DNA of 64,000 bases. Source: Xylanibacter oryzae DSM 17970. Its GTDB lineage: Bacteria; Bacteroidota; Bacteroidia; Bacteroidales; Bacteroidaceae. The stretch lies in assembly GCF_000585355.1 (NCBI RefSeq), contig NZ_KK073873.1:2647703-2711702 (forward strand). The letters run 5' to 3'. Shown piece by piece: positions 9,261-18,413 of this stretch. Positions within the stretch are counted from its first letter, which is position 1, and each line of letters starts with the position of its first letter. The notes under the pieces were generated by a model. The model was not told the DNA's origin, did no database searches, and saw only the letters and a list, made by a program, of their open reading frames with translations. Made by a program: the position numbers and the translations under genes.

Positions 9261-9269
9261 TACCTTTGC
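9261..9269 (+). promoter_or_regulatory. -7 box of a leader or small RNA upstream of leuS
   Basis: TACCTTTGC is an exact TAnnTTTGC match with a weak -33 region. Expected transcription start is near 9274. The transcript would run into the terminator at 9346-9380. Confidence 0.55.
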
Positions 9270-9273
9270 AAAT

Positions 9274-9380
9274 GAAACGAAAATGATAAATATAGATTAA
9301 CACAAAATGGTTTTACATGTTAGATTTGTTATTAGGATAAAAAAGGGAAGCACCGTGATGGTTGCTTCCTTATTTTTTTG
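9274..9380 (+). ncRNA. Candidate leuS attenuator leader or independent small RNA
   Basis: A predicted promoter (9261-9269) and an intrinsic terminator (9346-9380) delimit an RNA of roughly 105 nt. Inside is a 25-codon ORF (9307-9384) starting MVLHVRFVIRIKKG, rich in Val, Ile and Leu, whose 3' end overlaps the terminator. That geometry resembles amino-acid attenuation of the downstream leucyl-tRNA synthetase gene. leuS also has its own promoter after the terminator, so a stand-alone small RNA is equally possible. The boundaries are estimates. Confidence 0.4.
9346..9380 (+). terminator. Intrinsic terminator in the leuS leader
   Basis: GGAAGCACC (9346-9354) pairs with GGTTGCTTCC (9360-9369) with one bulged base, followed by TTATTTTTTT. 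Strong Rho-independent form. Confidence 0.8.
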
Positions 9381-9390
9381 TTAACTAAAT

Positions 9391-9422
9391 TTTGCCGTTC
9401 CGAATAAATAAAGTAATTTTGC
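9391..9422 (+). promoter_or_regulatory. leuS promoter
   Basis: TTTG (9391-9394), 19 bp, TAATTTTGC (9414-9422). A full consensus match, 28 bases before the leuS ATG. Confidence 0.75.
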
Positions 9423-9450
9423 ACCATATAATATAAATATAAAAATAGAA

Positions 9451-12306
9451 ATGGATTATAACTTCAGAGAAATTGAAAAGAGATGGCAGCAGAAGTGGGT
9501 GGAAAATAAAACTTACAAGGTTGCAGAAGATAAATCACGAAAAAAATTCTATGTACTGAATATGTTTCCTTATCCATCAGGAGCAGGTCTGCACGTTGGC
9601 CATCCCCTTGGATATATTGCTTCTGATATCTATGCCAGATTCAAACGTCTTGAAGGTTATAATGTACTTAATCCTATGGGATATGATGCCTATGGTCTGC
9701 CGGCTGAGCAATATGCCATACAGACAGGTCAGCATCCTGCTATAACTACGGTTAACAATATTAACCGATATCGCGAACAGCTGGATAAAATAGGATTTTC
9801 ATTTGACTGGGATAGGGAAGTGCGTACTTGTGATCCCTCATATTACAAATGGACTCAATGGGCCTTCGGTTTAATGTTCAATTCGTATTATGATAATAAC
9901 CTGAAAAAAGCTCAACCGATAGCCAAACTTATTGAGCATCTTAAAAACAATGGTTCGGAAGGAATAAATGCAGCTTGCAATGAAGAACTGAAAATCACTG
10001 CGGAAGAGTGGGGTAGTATGAGCGAAAAAGAGCAGCAGCAGAAACTCATGAACTATCGTATAGCATATCTCGGTGAAACAATGGTGAACTGGTGTGCCGG
10101 TCTGGGTACTGTGCTTGCCAACGATGAAGTAGTAGATGGAGTTTCTGTTCGTGGTGGTTATCCTGTAGTTCAGCAGAAGATGCGCCAATGGTGTCTGCGT
10201 GTAAGCGCTTATGCTCAGAGACTGCTGGACGGACTTGATACTATCAATTGGACTGATTCACTAAAAGATACACAACGTAACTGGATTGGACGCAGCGAAG
10301 GTACTGAGGTTGTATTTGATGTAAAAGACAGTGATGTTAAATTCACTATATTCACTACACGCGCCGACACTATGTTTGGTGTAACATTTATGGTATTGGC
10401 TCCTGAGAGCGAATATGTGGCACAGGTTACTACAGCAGAACAACAGAACGCTGTTACCGAATATGTAGAAGCTACAAAGAAGCGTACAGAGCGTGACCGA
10501 ATATCAGACCGTAAGGTGACAGGAGCATTTACCGGTTCTTATGCCATCAATCCTTTTACAGGCGATGCTATACCTATTTGGGTAAGTGATTATGTACTGG
10601 CCGGATATGGTACAGGAGCAATTATGGCTGTACCTGCACATGATAGCCGTGATTATGCTTTTGCTAAACATTTCTCATTGCCAATAATTCCTTTGATTGA
10701 GGGATGCGACGTATCTGAAGAAAGCTATGATGCAAAAGATGGTATTGTATGCAACTCTCCACGTAAAGACGTGAAACCTTACATCGATTTCAGCCTTAAT
10801 GGACTTACTGTAAAGGAAGCTATTGCCGCAACAAAGGTTTTTGTCAAAGAAAACAAGTTGGGTAGGGTAAAAGTGAACTATCGCCTGCGCGATGCTATTT
10901 TCTCACGTCAGAGATATTGGGGAGAGCCTTTCCCTGTATATTACAAAGAAGGAATGCCTTATATAATCCCGGCAGACAAATTACCTCTTGAATTACCTGA
11001 AATAGATAAATATCAGCCTACCGAGACAGGCGAACCACCATTGGGACGTGCCAAGAGATGGGCTTGGGACAGTGAAAAGCAGGAGGCCGTAGACAAATCC
11101 CTTATTGACAATAAAACTATATTCCCAATAGAACTGAACACTATGCCTGGTTTTGCAGGTTCTTCAGCTTATTATTTACGTTATATGGATCCTCATAACG
11201 AGAATACTATTGTTGATAAAAATGTAGATGAGTATTGGCAGAATGTAGACCTGTATGTAGGTGGTACAGAACATGCTACAGGACATTTGATTTATTCTAG
11301 GTTCTGGAATAAGTTCTTGTACGATTATGGATATTCTTGTAAGGAAGAGCCTTTCCAGAAACTTGTCAATCAAGGTATGATACAGGGAAGAAGTAATTTT
11401 GTATATCGTATCAATGATAGTGACCATGACAAGGCCCCTGTATTCGTATCATTAGGATTAAAAGATAAATATGACGTAATCCCAATTCACGTAGATGTAA
11501 ACATTGTACATGGAGATGTATTGGATACAGAAGCATTCAAGAACTGGCGTCCTGACTATAAAAATGCAGAATTCATTCTCGAAGGTGATAAATATGTATG
11601 TGGATGGGCTATAGAGAAGATGTCTAAGAGTATGTTCAACGTAGTAAATCCTGACATGATAGTTGAAAAATACGGTGCTGACACACTTCGTCTTTACGAA
11701 ATGTTCCTAGGTCCTGTAGAGCAAAGTAAACCATGGGATACTAACGGAATAGACGGTTGCCATCGTTTCTTAAAGAAATTTTGGGGATTGTTTTACAACA
11801 ATCGCTCCGACGAATTTATGCCTAATGATGACGAAGCTACTCCTGAACAACTGAAAAGCGTTCATAAATTGATAAAAAAAGTTACTCAAGATATTGAAAA
11901 CTTCTCTTATAACACAAGCATATCTGCATTCATGATTTGCCTAAATGAGTTATCACAATTGAAATGTCGCAATAAAGTATTACTAAAGGATATGGTTATA
12001 CTTATTGCTCCATTTGCACCTCATATAGCCGAAGAACTATGGTCTGCTATTGGAGGAGAGGGTAGCGTATGTGATGCCAAATGGCCTTCTTATAATGAAA
12101 AATATTTAGTAGAAAGCACCATGCAGCTTACTATATCATTCAATGGTAAAGCACGTTTCCAGATGGAATTTGGTGCTGATGCAGACAATGACAGTATCCA
12201 AAAGTCTGTTTTGGCTGACGAAAGGTCTCATAAATACATTGGAGAAAAAAATGTCATTAAAGTAATTATAGTGCCAAAGCGCATTGTAAATGTAGTAATA
12301 AAATAA
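9451..12306 (+). CDS. leuS: Leucine--tRNA ligase
   Basis: A 951-residue class I aminoacyl-tRNA synthetase. The HIGH-type motif lies in [16 protein letters not shown] (about residues 39-54) and the KMSKS loop in EKMSKSMFN (about 720-727). The CP1 editing domain is between them ([25 protein letters not shown]). It charges tRNA-Leu and edits mischarged products. Long Bacteroidetes forms are usual. First gene of a tightly packed five-gene run (gaps 3, -4, 5 and 2 bp). A leader with a terminator lies upstream and may regulate expression. Confidence 0.98.
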   Translation: MDYNFREIEKRWQQKWVENKTYKVAEDKSRKKFYVLNMFPYPSGAGLHVGHPLGYIASDIYARFKRLEGYNVLNPMGYDAYGLPAEQYAIQTGQHPAITTVNNINRYREQLDKIGFSFDWDREVRTCDPSYYKWTQWAFGLMFNSYYDNNLKKAQPIAKLIEHLKNNGSEGINAACNEELKITAEEWGSMSEKEQQQKLMNYRIAYLGETMVNWCAGLGTVLANDEVVDGVSVRGGYPVVQQKMRQWCLRVSAYAQRLLDGLDTINWTDSLKDTQRNWIGRSEGTEVVFDVKDSDVKFTIFTTRADTMFGVTFMVLAPESEYVAQVTTAEQQNAVTEYVEATKKRTERDRISDRKVTGAFTGSYAINPFTGDAIPIWVSDYVLAGYGTGAIMAVPAHDSRDYAFAKHFSLPIIPLIEGCDVSEESYDAKDGIVCNSPRKDVKPYIDFSLNGLTVKEAIAATKVFVKENKLGRVKVNYRLRDAIFSRQRYWGEPFPVYYKEGMPYIIPADKLPLELPEIDKYQPTETGEPPLGRAKRWAWDSEKQEAVDKSLIDNKTIFPIELNTMPGFAGSSAYYLRYMDPHNENTIVDKNVDEYWQNVDLYVGGTEHATGHLIYSRFWNKFLYDYGYSCKEEPFQKLVNQGMIQGRSNFVYRINDSDHDKAPVFVSLGLKDKYDVIPIHVDVNIVHGDVLDTEAFKNWRPDYKNAEFILEGDKYVCGWAIEKMSKSMFNVVNPDMIVEKYGADTLRLYEMFLGPVEQSKPWDTNGIDGCHRFLKKFWGLFYNNRSDEFMPNDDEATPEQLKSVHKLIKKVTQDIENFSYNTSISAFMICLNELSQLKCRNKVLLKDMVILIAPFAPHIAEELWSAIGGEGSVCDAKWPSYNEKYLVESTMQLTISFNGKARFQMEFGADADNDSIQKSVLADERSHKYIGEKNVIKVIIVPKRIVNVVIK

Positions 12307-12309
12307 TAT

Positions 12310-13218
12310 ATGTTTAAAAACAAAGCATTATGGAATGAGGTCAAGGATTATATTTTTATAACCCTTGGTCTTTTGCTGTATACTTTTGGTTGGACAATTT
12401 TCTTGCTGCCTTATCAGATTGTTACAGGAGGTGTAACAGGTATAGCTGCTATTGTATTTTATGCAACCAAGATTCCTATACAGAACACTTACTTTATAAT
12501 CAACTTAGTGTTGATTATAATAGCTTTAAAGATATTGGGCTGGAAATTTATGATTAAGACCATATATGCCATTCTAGTTTTATCATTGTTTTTATGGGTA
12601 TCACAAAAAACAATGATAGGTTCTAATGGAAAAATGGTTCAGATATTAGGCCCAGGACAAGATTTTATGTCGCTTATCATAGGCTGTTCTCTGACTGGTA
12701 CTTCTCTAGCTATTGTTTTTCTGAATAATGGTAGTACAGGAGGTACTGATATTGTAGCAGCAATTGTAAACAAATATCATAATATATCACTGGGACGTGT
12801 ATTGATTTTTGTCGACTTATTGATTATAGGTAGTACAATACCTATATTCGGTGATTGGCGCAAAGTAGTATTCGGACTTGCTACTATGGTAATTGAAAAC
12901 TATGTTCTTGACCACGTTATGAATGCACGCAGAGAGTCTGTACAGTTTATGATATTCAGTAAGAAATATCAGGAAATAGCAAATGCTATAGGTACACAGA
13001 TGGATCATGGTGTAACAATACTTGACGGCCATGGATGGTATACAGGTAAAGAAGTGAAAGTGCTTTGTATATTGGCTAAAAAGAGTGAGAGTACATATAT
13101 ATTCCGTCTTATAAAAATGATAGATCCAAATGCTTTTGTAAGTCAGAGTAGTGCTATCGGTGTATATGGTGAAGGTTTTGATCCTATAAAAGTTAAAGTA
13201 CCAAAATTAAAAAAATGA
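12310..13218 (+). CDS. YitT family membrane protein
   Basis: 302 residues. The N-terminal two thirds hold five or six transmembrane helices with the family pattern [19 protein letters not shown] and [16 protein letters not shown]. The C-terminal soluble part (about residues 210-300) is the DUF2179 domain ([19 protein letters not shown]). The transport substrate of YitT proteins is not established. It begins 3 bp after leuS and overlaps rdgB by 4 bp (ATGA), so it is co-translated with housekeeping genes. No unusual feature. Confidence 0.9.
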   Translation: MFKNKALWNEVKDYIFITLGLLLYTFGWTIFLLPYQIVTGGVTGIAAIVFYATKIPIQNTYFIINLVLIIIALKILGWKFMIKTIYAILVLSLFLWVSQKTMIGSNGKMVQILGPGQDFMSLIIGCSLTGTSLAIVFLNNGSTGGTDIVAAIVNKYHNISLGRVLIFVDLLIIGSTIPIFGDWRKVVFGLATMVIENYVLDHVMNARRESVQFMIFSKKYQEIANAIGTQMDHGVTILDGHGWYTGKEVKVLCILAKKSESTYIFRLIKMIDPNAFVSQSSAIGVYGEGFDPIKVKVPKLKK

Positions 13219-13805
13219 AAATAGTATTTGCCACAAATAATAATAATAAGTTGCGTGAGATACGTGAAATATTAGGAAATAAATATGAAATAGTATCTCT
13301 TAAGGATATAGGTTGTGATGTTGATATACCTGAAACTTCTGATACACTGGAAGGTAATGCCCTCATAAAGGCAAAATATGTATATGATAATTATCATATG
13401 AATGTATTTGCTGATGACACAGGTCTTGAGGTTGAAGCACTTAATGGAGCTCCAGGTGTTTATTCAGCAAGATATGCTGGTGGTGATGGCCATGACAGTG
13501 ATGCAAACATGGCAAAACTATTAATGAAATTAGGAGAAAATAATAATAGAAATGCCAGATTTCGTACAGTTATTGCATTAATATTAAATAAAGAAGGTAG
13601 TGAAAAACCTGAGATTCATGAATTTGAAGGTATAGTTGAAGGTTCTATATTAAAAGAAAAAAGCGGAAATACCGGATTCGGTTATGATCCTTTATTTGTA
13701 CCAAAAGGATATAATGAATCATTTGCACAATTAGGAGAAGAAATCAAAAATAAAATATCACATAGAGCCATAGCTGTAGGAAAACTTTCAGAATTTCTAA
13801 AATAG
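13215..13805 (+). CDS. rdgB: Non-canonical purine NTP pyrophosphatase (XTP/dITP diphosphatase)
   Basis: A 196-residue cytoplasmic house-cleaning enzyme that hydrolyses XTP, ITP and dITP to monophosphates plus pyrophosphate. It shows the Ham1 family signatures: [16 protein letters not shown] at the N-terminus, [17 protein letters not shown] with the metal-binding Asp pair (about residues 72-86), [10 protein letters not shown], and [10 protein letters not shown] at the end. The start overlaps the YitT stop by 4 bp, and porZ follows after 5 bp. Length and motifs are standard. Confidence 0.96.
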   Translation: MKIVFATNNNNKLREIREILGNKYEIVSLKDIGCDVDIPETSDTLEGNALIKAKYVYDNYHMNVFADDTGLEVEALNGAPGVYSARYAGGDGHDSDANMAKLLMKLGENNNRNARFRTVIALILNKEGSEKPEIHEFEGIVEGSILKEKSGNTGFGYDPLFVPKGYNESFAQLGEEIKNKISHRAIAVGKLSEFLK

Positions 13806-13810
13806 ACTTT

Positions 13811-15913
13811 ATGAAAAGGGGTATAATATTATCAATAGTACTTACCGCAATATCTTTTGCGGTTTTTTCTAAAACTATTGGTTCATGGAATATATACCCT
13901 GCATATTATGATATTACAGAGATAGTTCCTACGGGAAATGATATTTTTGTACTTAGTAGTAATAACTTATTCTCATATAATGTAAAAGATCACTCTATTT
14001 CGACTTATGACAAGTCAAAAAATCTAAGTGATTGTGATATATCACATATAGCATGGAACAGTTCTGCCAAAAGACTTATTATAGCTTACACAAACAGCAA
14101 TATAGACCTTATAGATATTGCAGGTGATACTAATAATATATCAGAACTATATAATAAAGCAACAACAAGTGACAAAACAATAAACAGCATAGTGATAAAT
14201 GGCATTTATGCCTACATTTCTACAGGTTTTGGAATTGTTAAAGTTAATGTCAAAGATGCTGAGATAAGTGAAACTTATAATATTAGTGCCAATATAAAAA
14301 GCACTGCCATAATAGACAATAATATTTATGCATTATGCAGTGATAATAGAATATTAACAGCTTTGCTTTCTACAAATCTCTCTGATAAAAGCAACTGGAC
14401 TTATACTAATTCTCCTATAAGTAGTATATTTGATACAGGTAGTAAAAATTTTGTTTATGACAATATAAACAAATGCTATTGGACTAAAGATAATAATGGA
14501 AAACTCATATCAGAAACTAAAAATAATGATAATAGTTATACTATCACATCGTCTGGTGTAAAACCTGATGGACCAAAATATAATTATTTCAATTATATGA
14601 AGTATAAATATAATAAATTATATACTTGTGGAGGAAGAGTTATAGCCGGAAGTTTTTTTAACCGTAAAGGTACTGTACAAGTACTGGATAATGATAATTG
14701 GAATGTATTTGAAGATGAAATAGATGACATAACAAAGGTTCCATACCTTGATGTATCAAGTATTTCAATAGATCCAAATGATACAACTCATATATTTGCA
14801 GCTTCTGCACGTACGGCCTTATACGAATTTTATAAGGGAAAATATAAAAATCATTATTCAATAGAAAACAGCAATGATGCAATACACTCTGCTATAATAA
14901 ATAATGGTATAGAAAATCCAGAATACGTTTTAGTTACAGGCAGTACATACGATAATGAAGGCAATTTATGGCTGTTGACCAGTCAAACAAAAAATACATT
15001 AATAGAATATTCTAAAGATAAAATTTGGAGTACTCACAACAAAAATGAAATATCAACCAGTAATGGGATGCTTCAGAATATGATTATTGATAAAAATGGT
15101 AATTTATGGTTTAGTAATAATCATTGGGTAAGTCCTGCATTATTTTATTATGATATCAAAAATGATGCAGTAAAAGCATATAAGACTTTCGTTAATCAGA
15201 GTGGAGCTACATTAGAACTTAATGGAGGTATACACTGCATAGCAGAAGATAAAGAAGGTAATATATGGATAGGATCAAACGTAGGACCATTAATACTATC
15301 AAATACTGCAATAAAAAATAATAATAGTATATTCACACAAGTTATTATCCCTCGTAATGATGGTACATCTTATGCAGATTATCTATTAAGTGGAATAGAT
15401 ATTTCATGCATTGCTATTGATGGTGCCAACCGAAAATGGATAGGTACTTTCGACAAAGGATTGTATCTAATAAGTGCAGACAATATGACACAAATACATC
15501 ATTTTATTTCGTCTAACAGCAGTTTATTGTCTGATGCTATAGAATCATTAGCTATTAATGATAATACAGGAGAAGTCTTTATAGGCACTGATAAAGGACT
15601 TTGTTCATATATGAGTGATGCTACGGTTACATATGATAATATGACCAAAGATAATGTATATGCTTATCCAAATCCTGTAGATCCAAATTATACCGGACTT
15701 ATATCAATAGTTGGATTATCTTATAATTCAAATGTAAAAATAATAACTGCTAGTGGTACAATTATTACAGAAGGTATAAGTAATGGAGGCATGTTTACAT
15801 GGGATGGCAAAGATAAGCATGGGAATAGGGTAGCATCAGGCATTTACTTTGCTGTTACAGCAAAATCAGATGGAAGTTCCGGTACTGTATGTAAAATTGC
15901 TATGATAAAATAA
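13811..15913 (+). CDS. porZ: PorZ-like type IX secretion system protein (beta-propeller plus C-terminal domain)
   Basis: A 700-residue exported protein (signal peptide residues 1-20, cleavage near FSKTIG). Most of it is two beta-propellers of Reg_prop type (NGNLWFSNN, KEGNIWIGSN, NRKWIGTFDKGLY). The last 85 residues form a type IX sorting-like domain: YAYPNPVDP, then FTWDGKDKHGNRVASGIYF. This layout and length match PorZ, the surface-bound component of the T9SS attachment complex that presents anionic LPS to the PorU sortase. It sits 5 bp after rdgB in the leuS operon. A different propeller protein with a T9SS tail is the alternative; no other T9SS gene is in the window. Confidence 0.7.
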   Translation: MKRGIILSIVLTAISFAVFSKTIGSWNIYPAYYDITEIVPTGNDIFVLSSNNLFSYNVKDHSISTYDKSKNLSDCDISHIAWNSSAKRLIIAYTNSNIDLIDIAGDTNNISELYNKATTSDKTINSIVINGIYAYISTGFGIVKVNVKDAEISETYNISANIKSTAIIDNNIYALCSDNRILTALLSTNLSDKSNWTYTNSPISSIFDTGSKNFVYDNINKCYWTKDNNGKLISETKNNDNSYTITSSGVKPDGPKYNYFNYMKYKYNKLYTCGGRVIAGSFFNRKGTVQVLDNDNWNVFEDEIDDITKVPYLDVSSISIDPNDTTHIFAASARTALYEFYKGKYKNHYSIENSNDAIHSAIINNGIENPEYVLVTGSTYDNEGNLWLLTSQTKNTLIEYSKDKIWSTHNKNEISTSNGMLQNMIIDKNGNLWFSNNHWVSPALFYYDIKNDAVKAYKTFVNQSGATLELNGGIHCIAEDKEGNIWIGSNVGPLILSNTAIKNNNSIFTQVIIPRNDGTSYADYLLSGIDISCIAIDGANRKWIGTFDKGLYLISADNMTQIHHFISSNSSLLSDAIESLAINDNTGEVFIGTDKGLCSYMSDATVTYDNMTKDNVYAYPNPVDPNYTGLISIVGLSYNSNVKIITASGTIITEGISNGGMFTWDGKDKHGNRVASGIYFAVTAKSDGSSGTVCKIAMIK

Positions 15914-15915
15914 TA

Positions 15916-16875
15916 ATGAAAAGAATCATATGGATTGATATTATCCGCGGAATATGTATGATAGAAATTCTATTATTTCATACAGAAATTTATTACTCCG
16001 GTGGCGAAATAATAAAATACAATCTATACGTAAGTAATGCTTTAATAGCTTTTTATTTTATATCCGGATATCTTTTTTATAATAATAAACCTTTTTGTTT
16101 ACAAAATAAGCTAATATATATATTAAGAAGCATAATTATACCTTACTTTATATTTTCTATTTTTATAGCTGTTTGCAAAGCTCTTATATATGAAAACAAC
16201 AACATATATGCAATAATAAATAATATATTAACAGGAAAAGCATCATGGTTTATAACATCATTGGCTGTTTCTGAGTTTATATTTTCTATTTTATTGTTGA
16301 TAAAAGAAAAATATAATAGATTTATTATGCCTATAGTATGCATACTTTTATTTATAATATCAGCATTTATCAACACTAACAATTTAAAAATTTGGAATTA
16401 TAATATATCTTATATGTCTATGATATACTTGTACTTAGGATATTTGTATCATAAAAATGAAAAAGTTATCAACAATTATAACAATACATTATACGTATCA
16501 TTATCAATTATTATTATTATATTTATTAAATACATAGAATATTATTATAAGATAAATATAATGATATGTCCATTGACAATCAGTAATTATATTATTTTCT
16601 TAATAGACAGTATAGTTGGTATTTATTTACTTATTAATATAAGCAAAAAAATACCCAATTACAAATTTATAAAATATACAGGTTCTCATAGCATAACATA
16701 TTATTTTTTATGTGGTGGTGTACCATTATTAACAAGTACTATACTCAATAAAATAAATTTTTACTATAATGGCCAATATTATAGGATAATAATAGCATTA
16801 ATTATTGTATACATAATATGTACATCAATAACATGGATTATATATAAATTTATCCCATGGACTATTGGTAAATAG
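15916..16875 (+). CDS. Acyltransferase family membrane protein (acyltransferase 3)
   Basis: A 319-residue protein with about ten transmembrane helices and the family start RIIWIDIIRGICMIEILLFH, where the catalytic His lies near residue 20. Such enzymes O-acetylate or O-acylate surface sugars using acyl donors from the cytoplasm. It begins 2 bp after porZ, so it is transcribed with it. Its base composition is far more AT-rich than its operon partners (runs of ATAATA, Ile and Asn codons), which suggests acquisition by transfer. The substrate is unknown; a link to the LPS that PorZ handles is speculation. Confidence 0.8.
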   Translation: MKRIIWIDIIRGICMIEILLFHTEIYYSGGEIIKYNLYVSNALIAFYFISGYLFYNNKPFCLQNKLIYILRSIIIPYFIFSIFIAVCKALIYENNNIYAIINNILTGKASWFITSLAVSEFIFSILLLIKEKYNRFIMPIVCILLFIISAFINTNNLKIWNYNISYMSMIYLYLGYLYHKNEKVINNYNNTLYVSLSIIIIIFIKYIEYYYKINIMICPLTISNYIIFLIDSIVGIYLLINISKKIPNYKFIKYTGSHSITYYFLCGGVPLLTSTILNKINFYYNGQYYRIIIALIIVYIICTSITWIIYKFIPWTIGK

Positions 16876-16925
16876 ATAATATAAAATATATATATTACTA
16901 TACTTATATAAAGTTAAAACTGAAA

Positions 16926-17915
16926 TTAACTCAGTTCCAACATCCTTTCTATAGGTTTTAAAGCTTCTTTTCTAATATTATCTGGTACTTCTACTGAAGG
17001 CCATTCATACTTAAGAGTATTATAAATTTTCTCCAAAGTATTCATTTTCATATATTCACAATCATTACAACTACATCCTAATCCACCTTCAGATATTTCA
17101 GGAGGTACAGGATAAAACTTTTTATCTGAACAATTACGTTGCATTTCATGTAGAATACCTGCCTCTGTAGCCACTATAAATTCATTTTCAGAGCTTTTTA
17201 TTGAATAATTAAGTAATACCGCAGTAGAACCAATAACGTCAGCTACAGCCAATACAGGACCTTTACATTCAGGATGAGCCAATACCTTAGCATTGGGATG
17301 TAATTTTTTTAATTTAATGATTTCATCTACAGAAAATCTTTCATGTACATGACAACCTCCATTCCATAATAACATATTACGACCAGTTATCTGATTTATA
17401 TAACTACCTAAGTTATAATCAGGACCAAATATAAGTTTTTCATCTTTAGGAAATGTATCGACAATCTTTTTAGCATTACCCGAAGTTACTACGATATCAG
17501 TAAGTGCCTTTACGGCTGCAGTAGTATTTACATAACTTACAACTTTATATCCAGGATGTTCTTCCTTGTATTTTTTCAAATCTTCAGCCTTGCAACTGTC
17601 AGCAAGAGAACAACCTGAATTAAGATCAGGAGCCAATACCAATTTTGAAGGATTGAGTATTTTACATGTCTCTGCCATAAAGTTAACTCCACACATCAAA
17701 ATAATCTTTGCATCAGTATTTTCAGCCTTTCTGGCAAGAGCAAGTGAATCTCCAATAAAATCAGCAATATCCTGTATAGCACCTTGTGTGTAATAGTGAG
17801 CAAGAATTATAGCATTCTTGTCTTTACACATTTGGCGTATCTCTTTTACTATCTCTATATTTTTATCTATAGGTTCATCTATATAACCTTTTTCAATCCA
17901 TTCATTTTTAATCAT
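16926..17915 (-). CDS. nadA: Quinolinate synthase NadA
   Basis: A 329-residue iron-sulfur enzyme that condenses iminoaspartate with dihydroxyacetone phosphate to give quinolinate, the NAD precursor. Family marks are LAHYYTQGAIQDIADFIGDS, CGVNFMAET, LAHPECKGPV and the C-terminal GCSCNDCEYM, which supply the conserved Cys ligands of the [4Fe-4S] cluster. nadB and nadC are not in the window. It converges on the acyltransferase gene (50-bp gap). Its 5' side faces the putative replication origin. Confidence 0.96.
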   Translation of the reverse strand: MIKNEWIEKGYIDEPIDKNIEIVKEIRQMCKDKNAIILAHYYTQGAIQDIADFIGDSLALARKAENTDAKIILMCGVNFMAETCKILNPSKLVLAPDLNSGCSLADSCKAEDLKKYKEEHPGYKVVSYVNTTAAVKALTDIVVTSGNAKKIVDTFPKDEKLIFGPDYNLGSYINQITGRNMLLWNGGCHVHERFSVDEIIKLKKLHPNAKVLAHPECKGPVLAVADVIGSTAVLLNYSIKSSENEFIVATEAGILHEMQRNCSDKKFYPVPPEISEGGLGCSCNDCEYMKMNTLEKIYNTLKYEWPSVEVPDNIRKEALKPIERMLELS

Positions 17916-17976
17916 AATATTATTATAATATATATTTATTCTTTATATTTAAATAGAATGTAAAACTATGATGTAC

Positions 17977-18292
17977 TGTTGATACGTTGATAACTTTTAT
18001 TTAAAAATCTTGTTTTATAAGATATAAACATAAGAAACCTGTTTATCCACATTAGTATTTAATTATTACTCATTGATAATGAGCTAAAAACAATACTTAT
18101 CAACAATTTTATATTTCGGTGCAAATTTAATAAGTTTATATCTTTTTCTATGTAAAAATCGTGGAAAACTTATAAAAAACTTAATAATAACTATGTGGAT
18201 ATCCACTAAAATAGAATACACTGTTTGGTCTTGTTTATTATCCACAAGTTATTATTTTGTTATCCACATTGTTATCAACACACTTATCAACA
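17977..18292. other. Putative chromosomal replication origin (oriC) with DnaA-box cluster
   Basis: This gene-free AT-rich stretch contains perfect TTATCCACA boxes at 18043, 18238 and 18260 (plus strand) and one-mismatch TTATCAACA boxes at 18097, 18272 and 18284. A reverse box (ATATCCACA) is at 18194-18202, and weaker reverse boxes lie at 17977-17993. Four boxes at 18238-18292 are spaced 22, 12 and 12 bp and sit beside long A/T tracts suitable for unwinding. That density is far above chance and is the classic oriC signature. No dnaA gene is adjacent, which is common in Bacteroidetes. A DnaA-titrating locus is the alternative. Confidence 0.65.
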
Positions 18293-18380
18293 TTAAAATA
18301 TTTTGTTATGGCTATGAACTTTATATATTGAATATACTATATTAATTGATATATTATGTGATTATTTAAAAGATAAACAT

Positions 18381-18389
18381 TATATTTGC
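18381..18389 (+). promoter_or_regulatory. -7 box for the LTA synthase-like gene
   Basis: TATATTTGC matches TAnnTTTGC, 25 bases before the ATG at 18414. Confidence 0.55.
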
Positions 18390-18413
18390 TGACTTTTTTA
18401 AAATAATAATAAT

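Noticed and set aside
17985..18292. Reading the TTATCCACA cluster as a regulator operator for nadA or the LTA-synthase-like gene
   Set aside because: The boxes are DnaA-type, many, and spread over 300 bp, which fits an origin better than a simple operator. A DnaA-titration site remains possible.
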